Made by a program: the position numbers and the translations under genes | Part shown: positions 54,039 through 63,429 of the stretch, in pieces | Layout: each line of letters begins with the position of its first letter | Numbering within the stretch: the first letter of the stretch is position 1 | The notes under the pieces: model-generated | Seen by the model: the letters and a program-made list of their open reading frames with translations, nothing else | What the model was told of the DNA's origin: nothing | The model's database searches: none | From: Bdellovibrionales bacterium | GTDB taxonomy: Bacteria > Bdellovibrionota > Bdellovibrionia > Bdellovibrionales > Bdellovibrionaceae | Direction of reading: 5' to 3' | NCBI GenBank assembly: GCA_018266295.1 | Contig: JAFEAQ010000006.1 | Span: forward strand, 62,001 to 126,000 | DNA: 64,000 nucleotides

Positions 54039-55186
54039 GCCGTCTTTTTAAAAACCTTCTCAAAGCTAATAAGCATCGCAAAAGAAATCGCCAGAGCCAT
54101 TGGCCCCACCCATAAAGCCATACTAATTCCGTAGCGATCCGTCAAATATCCCACAAGACCGTGCATGCACACAGTAAAAAATGACTGTATCGCCATGCTG
54201 TATGAAACCGCCGAGTCCATGTTCTTTTCGTAGTGGCCAGCCGTGTACAAGACTGCGAGCGGATAGAAGGGAGCCATAAACAGCCCGGAAAGTGCCAGGA
54301 AGAATGGAAAGCCCTGCAGGCCTACCGCACAAGAAAGCATTGAGCTCAACAAAAAGAAGCCGAGCATCTGGCGAAGCGGCCATTTAAAATGCACAAACGT
54401 AAACAACAACCGGCCCGCCAGCAGGAAAAAGAAAAAACCAGTTAAGTAATAGCTCGACTGCTGAAGATCCATTCCCAGCTCACGGCGCACAAAGAGCGGC
54501 AAACGCGACGACACCATGATTTCTGCTAAAACATAAAACGCCAAAGTCACCGCCAGATAAATCTGCCCAAAGTGATCTTTGCGGGTTTGTGGCACCGGCG
54601 GAGTCAGCGCAGAGACCGAGGATTTGCGGTCCGCCGTCCCACGATCACGCCACAAAAAAGAGCCCGCGAGCAATGCCACAGGCACAATAGCCACGACATA
54701 GAAAACATAGCGCCATGAGCCGAGCCAGGAGCTAAAAACTGCCACCACGAGAGGAGCTAAAACCGACGCTAGACCATAATTCGAATGCAGTCCTGCGAGC
54801 ATCTGCTGACGCTTATTCGGCAACGATCCCACACTGACAAGCACATTCTGAACGACGCCGACGATCCCGAGGCTGGCTCCAAAGATTGCGGCGAAAAAAA
54901 GCATCCAGCCAAAATCTTGAACAGAGCCCATACCGACAAGGCCCACTGCCATTAACAAGAGTGAAAACTGCAAAGTGCGAACGCGACTCCAACGTAGGAA
55001 CAATACACGCACAAAGAGGCTCCCGAGGAAACCGCAGAAAGAACTGATCGCGTAGTAGACTGCACCCTTTGTATCGCTAACGTGAAAGGCCTGAATAATC
55101 TCGGGAAATAAAGGACCACGAATATTATCGCTAATCCCTAAAGCAAAGAGACTTAAGTACGCTAAAATGATGTATCCCCAAATCAC
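54035..55186 (-). CDS. Major facilitator superfamily transporter
   Basis: A 383-residue inner-membrane protein with about 12 hydrophobic segments, starting IWGYIILAYLSLFALGISDN, with the MFS loop-like FVRVLFLRWSRVRTLQFSLL and a central cytoplasmic loop (WRDRGTADRKSSVSALT). No substrate can be read. Its start overlaps the EF-hand lipoprotein gene by four bases and its stop overlaps the next barrel gene, so it probably works with both. Confidence 0.87.
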   Translation of the reverse strand: MIWGYIILAYLSLFALGISDNIRGPLFPEIIQAFHVSDTKGAVYYAISSFCGFLGSLFVRVLFLRWSRVRTLQFSLLLMAVGLVGMGSVQDFGWMLFFAAIFGASLGIVGVVQNVLVSVGSLPNKRQQMLAGLHSNYGLASVLAPLVVAVFSSWLGSWRYVFYVVAIVPVALLAGSFLWRDRGTADRKSSVSALTPPVPQTRKDHFGQIYLAVTLAFYVLAEIMVSSRLPLFVRRELGMDLQQSSYYLTGFFFFLLAGRLLFTFVHFKWPLRQMLGFFLLSSMLSCAVGLQGFPFFLALSGLFMAPFYPLAVLYTAGHYEKNMDSAVSYSMAIQSFFTVCMHGLVGYLTDRYGISMALWVGPMALAISFAMLISFEKVFKKTA

Positions 55187-57522
55187 TTCGTGGCCGCCTG
55201 ATTCTTCAAAACATTGAAAACTTGGAGAATCTTATCACGGCCAACATCATCAAGGCTACCAAAAGCCTTCTGCGCTTGGAATAAAGTGTATTCACCGATT
55301 GTCGGCTTCTTGCCTTTATAGACGAGGAATAAGAAGAAGTCCGTCACCATAAAGTCGGCCTTGATCGGCGACTCGTTTTTCATAAATTCCAAGAAGCGCG
55401 GAGCGGCTTTTTTGAGTTCTTCCTTATTCAACTTACCATCATGGTTTTCATCATAAACGCTCATGAGACTTTCAGTGTAATGCAAGATCATAACCGCCGT
55501 ACGGAGATCGGCGGTCTCGACTTTGCCACCATTGGCTGCGGATACCCGAGCTGACGCCATCAAGTTGCCATAGAAGGCTTTCCACTGATCGTCTTTCATA
55601 TGCATGACTTCAAGAACCATCCCCGGAAGGTTGTTAAAATACCTTGGGAAGTTTTGGCGCAGAACACGGCTAAAGCACGCCTCGTCCATCCAAGGATAGC
55701 CAAAGATGTCCAGCTCTTTGAGCGCGCATGTTTTTAGCAGATCCTGACGAATAGACTCGGCCGAAGACATTCCTCCGGAGATCAAAAGACTGACAAAATC
55801 AAAAGTCTCGTTCGCATCCATCACGTTGTTACCGTTACCGCCCGATGTAAAGAAGTTGGCTTCTTTAAAGCTGCGGGCTCCGGAGTTCTTACTGCGCGGG
55901 TCGAACGCTTTTAGTTCAACACCGAGCTGATTGAAGTCCGTGTACCACTGTTCAAGCCCAGACTCGATGATGGTTTCCTGCGAAAGAACCGGATTGTGAG
56001 TATTGCCGTATCCCAAAAGCATGGCGCGGCTCAAAGCACGCATCACGTTCCAACGAGTGAGCGAACCCCATGTCTGACGATACAGACTCGGGCTTCCCAT
56101 AACAACTTGGCGGCCGTCTTGATTGAAGAACACCGGGAATTTACGAATGAGAAGTCCCGTGCCTTCACTCCAAGCCTCGCGAAGAGCTTCTTGTTCCAAG
56201 CTTTCAACGGAATAATTATCAGCAATAGTTTTGTCCGCGTTAAAATCTTTTAAAGCAGCATCGATTTCAGCAAAACTGATGGTGTTTTGAGCATCGAACT
56301 TCAGGCCATCAATAAATTCCTGATGGAGCTGAAAAATCTTAACTTCGTGTCGGAGGGCCACGATGTGGTTGCGTTCAAGCCCCAAGAGACCGCGCGAGTC
56401 CCCTCGGCGCTGAGGATCCAGCATTCTTAAAATAATTTTTTTATAAGTTTCTTTAATCGCAGCAGAACTGAGACCCATCGGAATAAAACCGCGGCTTCCC
56501 ATAATATCTAAAAGACTGTCGATGCTTGCAAAAGAAATTGCGCCGTCACGCTGAACTGGCAAACTCTTTTCAAGCAGATCCAGCGCGTCTTTTAAGACAA
56601 GCACCATGGCTTTTTCTCTCTCAAGCGAGCTAACTTGCTTCTGCTTGATGAGATCAAGCGGGAGCTGTTTTGTCGGATCGTCGGTCTTAATAAAATAGAC
56701 GTAACGAAGAGCTTCGCGGTAAACACCCATGACCGTGTTTAAAGCCACGTGCCAGTCGTGAATGTCACTGAGATTATTGCGGTCCCCGATCAAAACGTTC
56801 TTCGCCGCTTCGACCAGAGCAAAGTTGCTGCTGAGTTTCTCAGTCAAATAGAAGGGCTCCGCCGCATTGATGAACTTTTCAAGGCCATCCATGAACTTCT
56901 TAAGATCATCAAAGGCATAGTTTGAGTTCACGACATCGACTTGCTTAAAGATCTGCCAGATGCCATCGGCGAACAAATCAGTCGCATTATCCACCTGAAT
57001 CCACGTTGGCTGTTTATTCGCAGCCAAAAGAGTCGGCATATACGGCGCCACTTTTTTAGCCTGATCGCGAACCACATCTAAAAGCTCAACCAAGCGCTGG
57101 ATTTCGGTCTTTGTAATGTATTTATCGGACCCACCGAGCAGGACTTGTTTTAATTTAAACAGCTCACCGCCAAACTCGGAGCTCACGTTATTCTTTTTAA
57201 GGAAGTACTTACCAAAGAAATTACGCAGGTCTTCCATTGTATAGGCGTCTGGATAAGTTCCCTTGGTTTTACTTTTAAAATATACCAAGGCATCTTTGGC
57301 ACAATCAAAACCACTATGAATATCGCTGTCACTCACCGTTCCTTGAAGGAACTTATTGATTTCTTCAGGCAGAGCCTGCAAACAGGCAAAACGCGCATTG
57401 GACATTTCAATCGTCTGCGGAGTTTCGCGTTTTTCATCGAGGAAATTAGTGCATGACACCGCTCCAGTCAGGGTGACGGCCAAAAGCAGACTGAAAGATA
57501 GGAGCGTGTTTTTAGAAAACAT
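55183..57522 (-). CDS. EF-hand-rich lipoprotein
   Basis: A 779-residue lipoprotein (lipobox AVSCTNF). A canonical EF-hand, DENHDGKLNKEELKKA, lies near residue 690, and several EF-like loops precede it: SDKYITKTEIQRL, RDGAISFASIDSLL, AQNTISFAEIDAAL and NGNNVMDANETFDF. The pattern suggests a calcium-binding surface protein with repeated EF-like hands. Other regions are helical (FLKKNNVSSEFGGELFKLKQ). It overlaps the MFS gene by four bases and the porin-like gene by 11. Confidence 0.78.
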   Translation of the reverse strand: MFSKNTLLSFSLLLAVTLTGAVSCTNFLDEKRETPQTIEMSNARFACLQALPEEINKFLQGTVSDSDIHSGFDCAKDALVYFKSKTKGTYPDAYTMEDLRNFFGKYFLKKNNVSSEFGGELFKLKQVLLGGSDKYITKTEIQRLVELLDVVRDQAKKVAPYMPTLLAANKQPTWIQVDNATDLFADGIWQIFKQVDVVNSNYAFDDLKKFMDGLEKFINAAEPFYLTEKLSSNFALVEAAKNVLIGDRNNLSDIHDWHVALNTVMGVYREALRYVYFIKTDDPTKQLPLDLIKQKQVSSLEREKAMVLVLKDALDLLEKSLPVQRDGAISFASIDSLLDIMGSRGFIPMGLSSAAIKETYKKIILRMLDPQRRGDSRGLLGLERNHIVALRHEVKIFQLHQEFIDGLKFDAQNTISFAEIDAALKDFNADKTIADNYSVESLEQEALREAWSEGTGLLIRKFPVFFNQDGRQVVMGSPSLYRQTWGSLTRWNVMRALSRAMLLGYGNTHNPVLSQETIIESGLEQWYTDFNQLGVELKAFDPRSKNSGARSFKEANFFTSGGNGNNVMDANETFDFVSLLISGGMSSAESIRQDLLKTCALKELDIFGYPWMDEACFSRVLRQNFPRYFNNLPGMVLEVMHMKDDQWKAFYGNLMASARVSAANGGKVETADLRTAVMILHYTESLMSVYDENHDGKLNKEELKKAAPRFLEFMKNESPIKADFMVTDFFLFLVYKGKKPTIGEYTLFQAQKAFGSLDDVGRDKILQVFNVLKNQAATK

Positions 57523-58864
57523 AAGCAGCTCCCACCATGAACCGGTCTAGGTTTCTATACTGGGCGATTTCATTCTGATTTTGCGCTGTCAACTCGCCCG
57601 CACGAACGAGCTCAAGCTCGCTGAAGCCACTCCACAGAGAACTAAAGCGATAGTTCAGCATCCACTGAATATATTCAAAGTCATTCTGCGTGCTCATGGT
57701 ATAGCTTGCGTGCGATGTGAGGCGGCGGTTGCTCTTGAGCAAGAAGCGGTTATCCATAGAGATCTTCACCGCCTGCTGGAAAGGATAGCGCATTGTTAAT
57801 GGCGCACGGTCGGCACTGGCCATATCTCCGACCTCGCGCACTTCGCCACCATAGATATTGATACTTTGTAACGAGATCGTCGTTGATTTAAAAATCAGCT
57901 CGACAAAAGGGCTCACGAGGGTCGCATCTTGAAACTCAGGATGAGTCCACTTTTCATCAAACTCGAGATCTTTTTGTGGACGATCATAAACACCGCTGAT
58001 TCCATAGCGGAAGTAGCCTATTTTATGAGACAGATCCAGACCACTCAACGAATGGAAGAAAACCTGCGGCTTCAAATCCACAACACCGCGGAGCTTGCTT
58101 GTGTCCAGCAAACCGCTGTAGCCAAGCGCCAACTCATTGGAGGGCTTATACATATAAGACATCTGCGCCAGCGCCTCATCAGGATTCCCGAAAGTCAGCT
58201 TCGCACCATAGCTTGTCTGGAAAACGACTTGGGTTTCATCCGGGCGCTCGAAGTTGTAATCGACATCCGTGACTTCTTGGAAAATACGCACAGACTCCGG
58301 CGGACGACGGAACCACGGATTGCCGCGCACGAAAGTACCGTTAGAAATCTCAAACGTCGGCCCTTGATTAGGAATGAAGAGCGGCGACGCAAACATCGTC
58401 ACAGAGTAAAACTCGCGGTCGGCCTGCCAGAAGAGACCTGAAAGACCTTGTTGTTGCGGACTCAGAGGGTTCCATTGAAAAAGCGGCTGCCACAAACCGA
58501 AGTTCCAACGGCGATCGAGCTCATTCCAGTTCATCAGCTTGCGGCCGATAACGAGCTTTTCGTTCTCAGACGGTTTTGTTTGGAAATAAATTTCTGTAAT
58601 ATTTAAATAATTTAATAACGGTGCACCGAAAGCCACCGCGCCCTCGATATCCATCTTCACCATATCATCGGTAAACGGCGAACTTTTTAAGCCTAAGCCC
58701 ACGAATTGATAATTAGATTTTTGATTGGCTTCAAAAGACGGACTAATAAAAGAGTCCGAGAACAGGCGGAAATCAGAACGCAATTGCGCCATAGCCTGAC
58801 CACTGAAAAGGGTCAGTCCCAGGATAAAGGTAATGGCTTTCGATAATACGTTCCAATTCAGCAT
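57512..58864 (-). CDS. Porin-like outer-membrane barrel protein
   Basis: A 450-residue protein with a signal peptide (about 1-27, AMAQ) and many amphipathic strands (YQFVGLGLKSSPF, EIYFQTKPSENEKLVIGRK, KIGYFRYGISGVYDR, LVRAGELTAQNQNEIAQYRN, and GAAYVF at the end). The final aromatic residue and strand density suggest an outer-membrane barrel. AGGAG lies just before ATG 58864. First gene of the five-gene operon that includes the EF-hand lipoprotein and the MFS transporter. Confidence 0.72.
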   Translation of the reverse strand: MLNWNVLSKAITFILGLTLFSGQAMAQLRSDFRLFSDSFISPSFEANQKSNYQFVGLGLKSSPFTDDMVKMDIEGAVAFGAPLLNYLNITEIYFQTKPSENEKLVIGRKLMNWNELDRRWNFGLWQPLFQWNPLSPQQQGLSGLFWQADREFYSVTMFASPLFIPNQGPTFEISNGTFVRGNPWFRRPPESVRIFQEVTDVDYNFERPDETQVVFQTSYGAKLTFGNPDEALAQMSYMYKPSNELALGYSGLLDTSKLRGVVDLKPQVFFHSLSGLDLSHKIGYFRYGISGVYDRPQKDLEFDEKWTHPEFQDATLVSPFVELIFKSTTISLQSINIYGGEVREVGDMASADRAPLTMRYPFQQAVKISMDNRFLLKSNRRLTSHASYTMSTQNDFEYIQWMLNYRFSSLWSGFSELELVRAGELTAQNQNEIAQYRNLDRFMVGAAYVF

Positions 58865-59020
58865 GAATTCTCCTGCCAGGGCCTTATTCATCAAATCCTA
58901 TGCCCGGAAAACTGGGGGCGAGGGCCAACCCTCCCTTTTTGAGGTGTCAAATATTGGACAGGCGACGTTTTTTGGCGCAAGGCTTTTGCCACCGCCAAGG
59001 ATCTTTGCTAGAGTCCCAAC

Positions 59021-60043
59021 ATGGCAGAAAAAGCCCGTTTTTTAATCATTCGCTTCTCCGCATTTGGTGATGTGACTCAGAGTCTCAGCATTCCGTCGGC
59101 TATAAAAAAAGCCTATCCGGAGGCTGAAGTTCATTGGATCACGCGCAAGGATATGGCGCCGCTCTTGCGCCATCATCCGGCCATCGATCAAATCTGGGAG
59201 TACGATCGCAAGACAGGTCTCAAGGGACTGTTTGCTTTGTTAAAAACCATGAGCACTCTGCACTTCAGCCATATTTACGATGCCCACAACAACCTGCGTT
59301 CGCGCATGGTTTACTGGCGTCTGGGCTTGCTCCGCTCAACAAAGTTTATCCGCCGTTCACAAAAGCGCTGGAAAAGATTCTTGCTGTTTAAGCTGCATAA
59401 AAATACTTACGAGATGCCGTTTTCTGGACAGCGTGATCTGCTCGAGCCACTGGCTCCGTGGGGGATTGAAAAATCCTTGCCGCCGGCTCCGCAGATTTTT
59501 ATCGATCCGACAGATCTTGAAAAAGCCGATGCCCTTTTGGGTGAGTGGAAAGATAAAAAGTATGTCGCCCTCGCCCCGTCAGCGGCTTACTTCCTAAAGC
59601 GTTGGCCGGTTTCGCACTTTAAGCAGCTGATTCAGCTGATGCCAGATTTGAATTTTGTCCTTCTCGGCGGCCCTGAAGACCGCTTTATCGAAGAACTTCT
59701 TAACGTCGCTCCAGAGCGTACGCTGAATACAGCCGGCAAAGCGCCACTGACTGTGAGTGCGGCCCTGGTTAAAAAATCTCAGGTACTGGTTGCGAACGAT
59801 ACAGGACTCTTACATGTGGGCGAGCAGCTCGGTAAGCCGTCCATCGCGTTGATGGGCCCGGCTCCGTTTGGCTTTCCTTCGCGCCCGAGCACAAAGATCA
59901 TGGAACTAAATCTGCCTTGCCGCCCGTGCAGCAAACATGGCCAGGGACCCTGTGTAAATCAAATCTATCATCAATGCCTCGTCGATATTACTCCAGCTCA
60001 GGTTGCGACCGAAGTTCGCAGCAAGCTGGGAGTGAGCCTCTGA
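59021..60043 (+). CDS. GT9-family heptosyltransferase
   Basis: A 340-residue LPS-core glycosyltransferase: FLIIRFSAFGDVTQSLSIPS at the N-terminus, AEVHWITRKDMAPLLRHHP, IYDAHNNLRSR, then the C-terminal VALAPSAAYFLKRWP and VANDTGLLHVGEQLGKPS, all typical of WaaF/WaaC-like family 9 enzymes. It adds heptose from ADP-heptose to the LPS inner core. Its stop TGA shares a base with the waaA start, so the two enzymes of LPS core synthesis are cotranslated. Confidence 0.9.
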   Translation: MAEKARFLIIRFSAFGDVTQSLSIPSAIKKAYPEAEVHWITRKDMAPLLRHHPAIDQIWEYDRKTGLKGLFALLKTMSTLHFSHIYDAHNNLRSRMVYWRLGLLRSTKFIRRSQKRWKRFLLFKLHKNTYEMPFSGQRDLLEPLAPWGIEKSLPPAPQIFIDPTDLEKADALLGEWKDKKYVALAPSAAYFLKRWPVSHFKQLIQLMPDLNFVLLGGPEDRFIEELLNVAPERTLNTAGKAPLTVSAALVKKSQVLVANDTGLLHVGEQLGKPSIALMGPAPFGFPSRPSTKIMELNLPCRPCSKHGQGPCVNQIYHQCLVDITPAQVATEVRSKLGVSL

Positions 60044-61311
60044 TGATGCCGGCGTTATATCGCTTTTTTCTTTACCCCCTCGCCTTTGGGATTTTACAGA
60101 TCCTCCGCCCACTCTTAGGAAAAAAAGCCAAGCAGATGGTGATCGACAAAAACAATCATTTTTTCGAAGTGAAAAATAAAACGGCGGAGTGGATCGCTGC
60201 GCACCGCCCGTTTTGGATCCACGCCGCGAGCGGTGAAATTGAGTATGCTCGCCCGGTGATCCGTGAACTTAAAAATAAGTTTCCAAATATCCCGGTGATT
60301 GTGACCTTCTCTTCCCCGTCTGCGAAAAAGATCATCAAGAGCCTCGCCGATGTTGATGCCTGGGGAAGCCTGCCTTGGGATTTCCACGGTGACTGCGCAG
60401 AATTTGTTGAAAAGTGGCAACCGCGCGCATGGCTCATCGCCCGCACAGATGTGTGGCCCGTGATGGCGACAGTCTGTCGGGAAAAAAATATTCCAAGCCT
60501 TCTTTTTGCCGCGACCTTTGCGGAAAATAGCTCCCGTCTTCGTGGGGCTTCGGCAAAAATCACCGAATGGGCTCTGAATCAGTTGTCTGAAGTTCACTGC
60601 GTGTCCCTCGACGACGTCCAACAGCTCGAGAAACTTAAACTGCAAGTGCCCGTTCATGTTCATGGCGACACCCGCTTTGATCAGGTTTTCTATCGTCTGC
60701 AACACCCAAAAGCGATCAAGAACGAGCTTCGCCCGACGGTGGGCAGCCCGGTTTTTGTTGCAGGCTCTACTTGGCCTGAAGATGAAAAAGTTGTTCTGCC
60801 GGCTTTTGCGACGATTAAGAAAAACTGCAAAATGATTCTCGCCCCGCATGAGATTCATGAAAGTCATATGCAGGATTTAGAACGCCAGCTGAAAGATCTG
60901 AGCCTTACCTACTGCAAGTACTCAACAGCCAGCCAATGGAAGAGTGAAGACGTCCTGATTGTTGACCAGGTGGGCATCCTTGCCGAGGTCTATACGTGGG
61001 GCAGTGTCGCTTTTGTCGGCGGATCGTTCCGTAAGCAAGTGCACAGCGTGATGGAGCCCCTCGCCGCAGGCCTTCCGGTCCTTGTTGGTCCCTATCATCA
61101 CAACAATCGCGAGGCGCTGGTTTTTAAAAATAAATCAGTCGGTGGACATCCAGCAGTGACGGAAGTGCTTGATTCCGAAACATGCGCAGCAACGCTTTCT
61201 CTTCTCATTTTGAGCCGCGCCGTTTTTCCTCAGGCTTTGCAAAAAGAACTTTCACCCTATCTGCATTCGAGTCAGAGTGTTGTAAATTGGTGTGTCCAAA
61301 AAGCTCACTAG
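60043..61311 (+). CDS. waaA: 3-deoxy-D-manno-octulosonic acid transferase (WaaA/KdtA)
   Basis: A 422-residue enzyme that attaches Kdo to lipid A. An N-terminal membrane anchor (FFLYPLAFGILQIL) precedes FWIHAASGEIEYARPVIREL with the catalytic glutamate, and later WLIARTDVWPVMATVCREK, HVHGDTRFDQVFYRL, VFVAGSTWPEDE, and AFVGGSFRKQVHSVMEPL. Length is standard. The ATG at 60043 overlaps the heptosyltransferase stop by one base; longer in-frame extension to 59917 lies inside that gene. Confidence 0.93.
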   Translation: MMPALYRFFLYPLAFGILQILRPLLGKKAKQMVIDKNNHFFEVKNKTAEWIAAHRPFWIHAASGEIEYARPVIRELKNKFPNIPVIVTFSSPSAKKIIKSLADVDAWGSLPWDFHGDCAEFVEKWQPRAWLIARTDVWPVMATVCREKNIPSLLFAATFAENSSRLRGASAKITEWALNQLSEVHCVSLDDVQQLEKLKLQVPVHVHGDTRFDQVFYRLQHPKAIKNELRPTVGSPVFVAGSTWPEDEKVVLPAFATIKKNCKMILAPHEIHESHMQDLERQLKDLSLTYCKYSTASQWKSEDVLIVDQVGILAEVYTWGSVAFVGGSFRKQVHSVMEPLAAGLPVLVGPYHHNNREALVFKNKSVGGHPAVTEVLDSETCAATLSLLILSRAVFPQALQKELSPYLHSSQSVVNWCVQKAH

Positions 61312-61389
61312 TCCTTAGTTTGTTTGGGCCATTTGCAACTTATATTCGTATTCGCTTTAGCTGGCCACGGAAGCTCCGATAAAAACACT

Positions 61390-63264
61390 ATGGAGCACAA
61401 AGCCTTAGCGTATATAGCCGGATTTTTACTGACCGCCTCTACCGCATTTGCTCAGGAGGGCCACTTCAAAAAACCTCTCTGGTTTGATGTTGTCAACAAC
61501 GGGGTCAAACTCCGTGATCCTGTCATTCAGTACGACCTTAGCTCAAAAGATACTTTGAAATGGGGCCCACTGAATCTCAAAGAGGACTTCTTTTCTATTA
61601 ACCTGACCTCCCGTCAGAAACTCGATGCCGAAGGCTCGAAGATGGCGTTCTACAATCAAGAGGACATGGTGCTCTTCTTCGATTGGCCGAGTGAAATCCT
61701 GCCCTATGGTAAACTCGACGTCACCGACGCGAACGGAAACTCGGTCTGGAGCAAACAGCTCGGCGAGGCGGAAATTCAAGGCTGGCATGAGAAGATCGTG
61801 CAAGTCAAAGAGCAGCTTCACAAGCAAGGCAAGAGCGATACCGACATTGAAAACAACAATCTTTTGAAAAAGACCTATGCCTTCTTCCGCTCAAAGAGCG
61901 AACCCGGTCCTGAGCTTAAGATCAACGAAGCTTATAAATTTTGTTTGCAAAATGCTCTTTCTCCGGAAGCTTCGGTCAGAATCTGCACGCCCTTCTACAC
62001 GATGAAAACCGTGGGAACGCAAATTGAAATGCAAATTGAACATAAAGCCAAAGGTGTTAGTCCCACAGTAAAATTTGAAAACAAAGAACAAGCTCTCGCA
62101 GGCCGCATCGCTGTGGAGGCTGAAAAGCCCGTCAGCTTCTTTGCACAGCTGAAATCTGGCGCCCTCGTAGAATTCACAAGCACGGTTCCGGCTTTGAAAG
62201 TCTACGACATGAGTACCGAGCAGATCGTCGGCGAAAATCCGGCTCCTGTCTTTATTAAATCCGAAGCCCTTCAAAGCAAAGATCCACTTGATCCGAAAAA
62301 CAAGCTTTGGAAAGCTTCAAGCAAATCCGTCGACAAAAGCATTTTCTTGCCGGGAGTGGCCGGTGGATTTTTCCAGTACGATATTGCCATTGAGCACCTG
62401 CCAGCGGAAAACCTCCGCCCTTATGCCGACGAACGAAACCTGAATGTCACCTACTCTAGCGAAGACAACCTCAAGATCACTCGCAACGGCAAAAAAGAGC
62501 CGGAGACGTGGACGACACTCAATCCACAAAAAGAAAAATGGAACCGCAGTTATCTTGCGACAAAGGATGAAAAATACGAATACAAGTCCTATTTGGATAT
62601 CTATCGCGGTTACGCCGGCGAAGCGAGCTTACGTCTGACAGGCCTCGCTGCGAGTGGCGGAAAAACAGCGGGCATGGCCGAAGTACATTTGGGATATTGG
62701 TTCAACTCGATTGCAGGCTGGGACAATTATTACCTGTCACGCCAGCGCTGGGGCCTCAGTGCGAAGTACGTGAGTTTGCTGTCAACCATCCCCGCCACGG
62801 CTGACGACGGCACTGTCGAAGACGTAAAAATCCAATCCACCATCGTCGACCTCAAGTACCGTTTTACTCCAGGCCTCTGGGAAAGAGACGAAAGCTGGGG
62901 AGCTCTCATTTCTTATGAAAACCTGTCTTATGGCGACTACAAAGTTCCAAAACTCGGTTACGGAATTTTCTGGGCCCGCTCGATGCCAAAATTTTTCGAC
63001 GACATCTTTAACACTCTCAAGATCTTCCGTTATCCAAAATGGGTTGATCTCGACATCGTCAAGTACAGTACATCGGTGGATTCCAACTACAAACTCGGCG
63101 ATGACTACGCCATTAACTTCCACGGCAAAATTCTATGGACTCCGCGGTTCTACGGCGAAGCCGGCTTCGGCATAAAGAAGTACTACTTCCTTCAACAAAC
63201 TACTGAACAGGGCGCCACCCTTAACACCTTCTACGGGACCTTGGGTCTCGGCGTAAATTTCTAG
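61390..63264 (+). CDS. Exported barrel-like envelope protein, unknown
   Basis: A 624-residue exported protein: signal peptide (about 1-21, TAFAQ), then beta-rich domains (LKWGPLNLKEDFFSINL, KTVGTQIEMQIEHKAKGVSP) and a C-terminal barrel-like half (ASLRLTGLAASGGKTAGMAEV, YLSRQRWGLSAKYVSLLS, FYGTLGLGVNF at the end). The terminal phenylalanine supports an outer-membrane barrel. It follows waaA by 78 bases, so coupling with LPS core synthesis is uncertain. Family not recognised. ATG 61390 is chosen; the earlier in-frame codon has no ribosome site. Confidence 0.68.
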   Translation: MEHKALAYIAGFLLTASTAFAQEGHFKKPLWFDVVNNGVKLRDPVIQYDLSSKDTLKWGPLNLKEDFFSINLTSRQKLDAEGSKMAFYNQEDMVLFFDWPSEILPYGKLDVTDANGNSVWSKQLGEAEIQGWHEKIVQVKEQLHKQGKSDTDIENNNLLKKTYAFFRSKSEPGPELKINEAYKFCLQNALSPEASVRICTPFYTMKTVGTQIEMQIEHKAKGVSPTVKFENKEQALAGRIAVEAEKPVSFFAQLKSGALVEFTSTVPALKVYDMSTEQIVGENPAPVFIKSEALQSKDPLDPKNKLWKASSKSVDKSIFLPGVAGGFFQYDIAIEHLPAENLRPYADERNLNVTYSSEDNLKITRNGKKEPETWTTLNPQKEKWNRSYLATKDEKYEYKSYLDIYRGYAGEASLRLTGLAASGGKTAGMAEVHLGYWFNSIAGWDNYYLSRQRWGLSAKYVSLLSTIPATADDGTVEDVKIQSTIVDLKYRFTPGLWERDESWGALISYENLSYGDYKVPKLGYGIFWARSMPKFFDDIFNTLKIFRYPKWVDLDIVKYSTSVDSNYKLGDDYAINFHGKILWTPRFYGEAGFGIKKYYFLQQTTEQGATLNTFYGTLGLGVNF

Positions 63265-63429
63265 TCTCAAAATGAGACAGATGCTCTGACTGTCCCGTTC
63301 CCTAAGAACTGTACAGCCCAAAACGTCACCCTGCCTTTCTAGCGAGCATAAAGGCCTCGTCCTGACGCACACTTAGGCGCCGCCGGCATAGCACGGTCTT
63401 TGAACATTAGAGGTTCAGAGAAGGATGCT

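Noticed and set aside
60115..60867. 250-codon open frame opposite waaA
   Set aside because: Antisense to waaA motifs with no ribosome site or domain.
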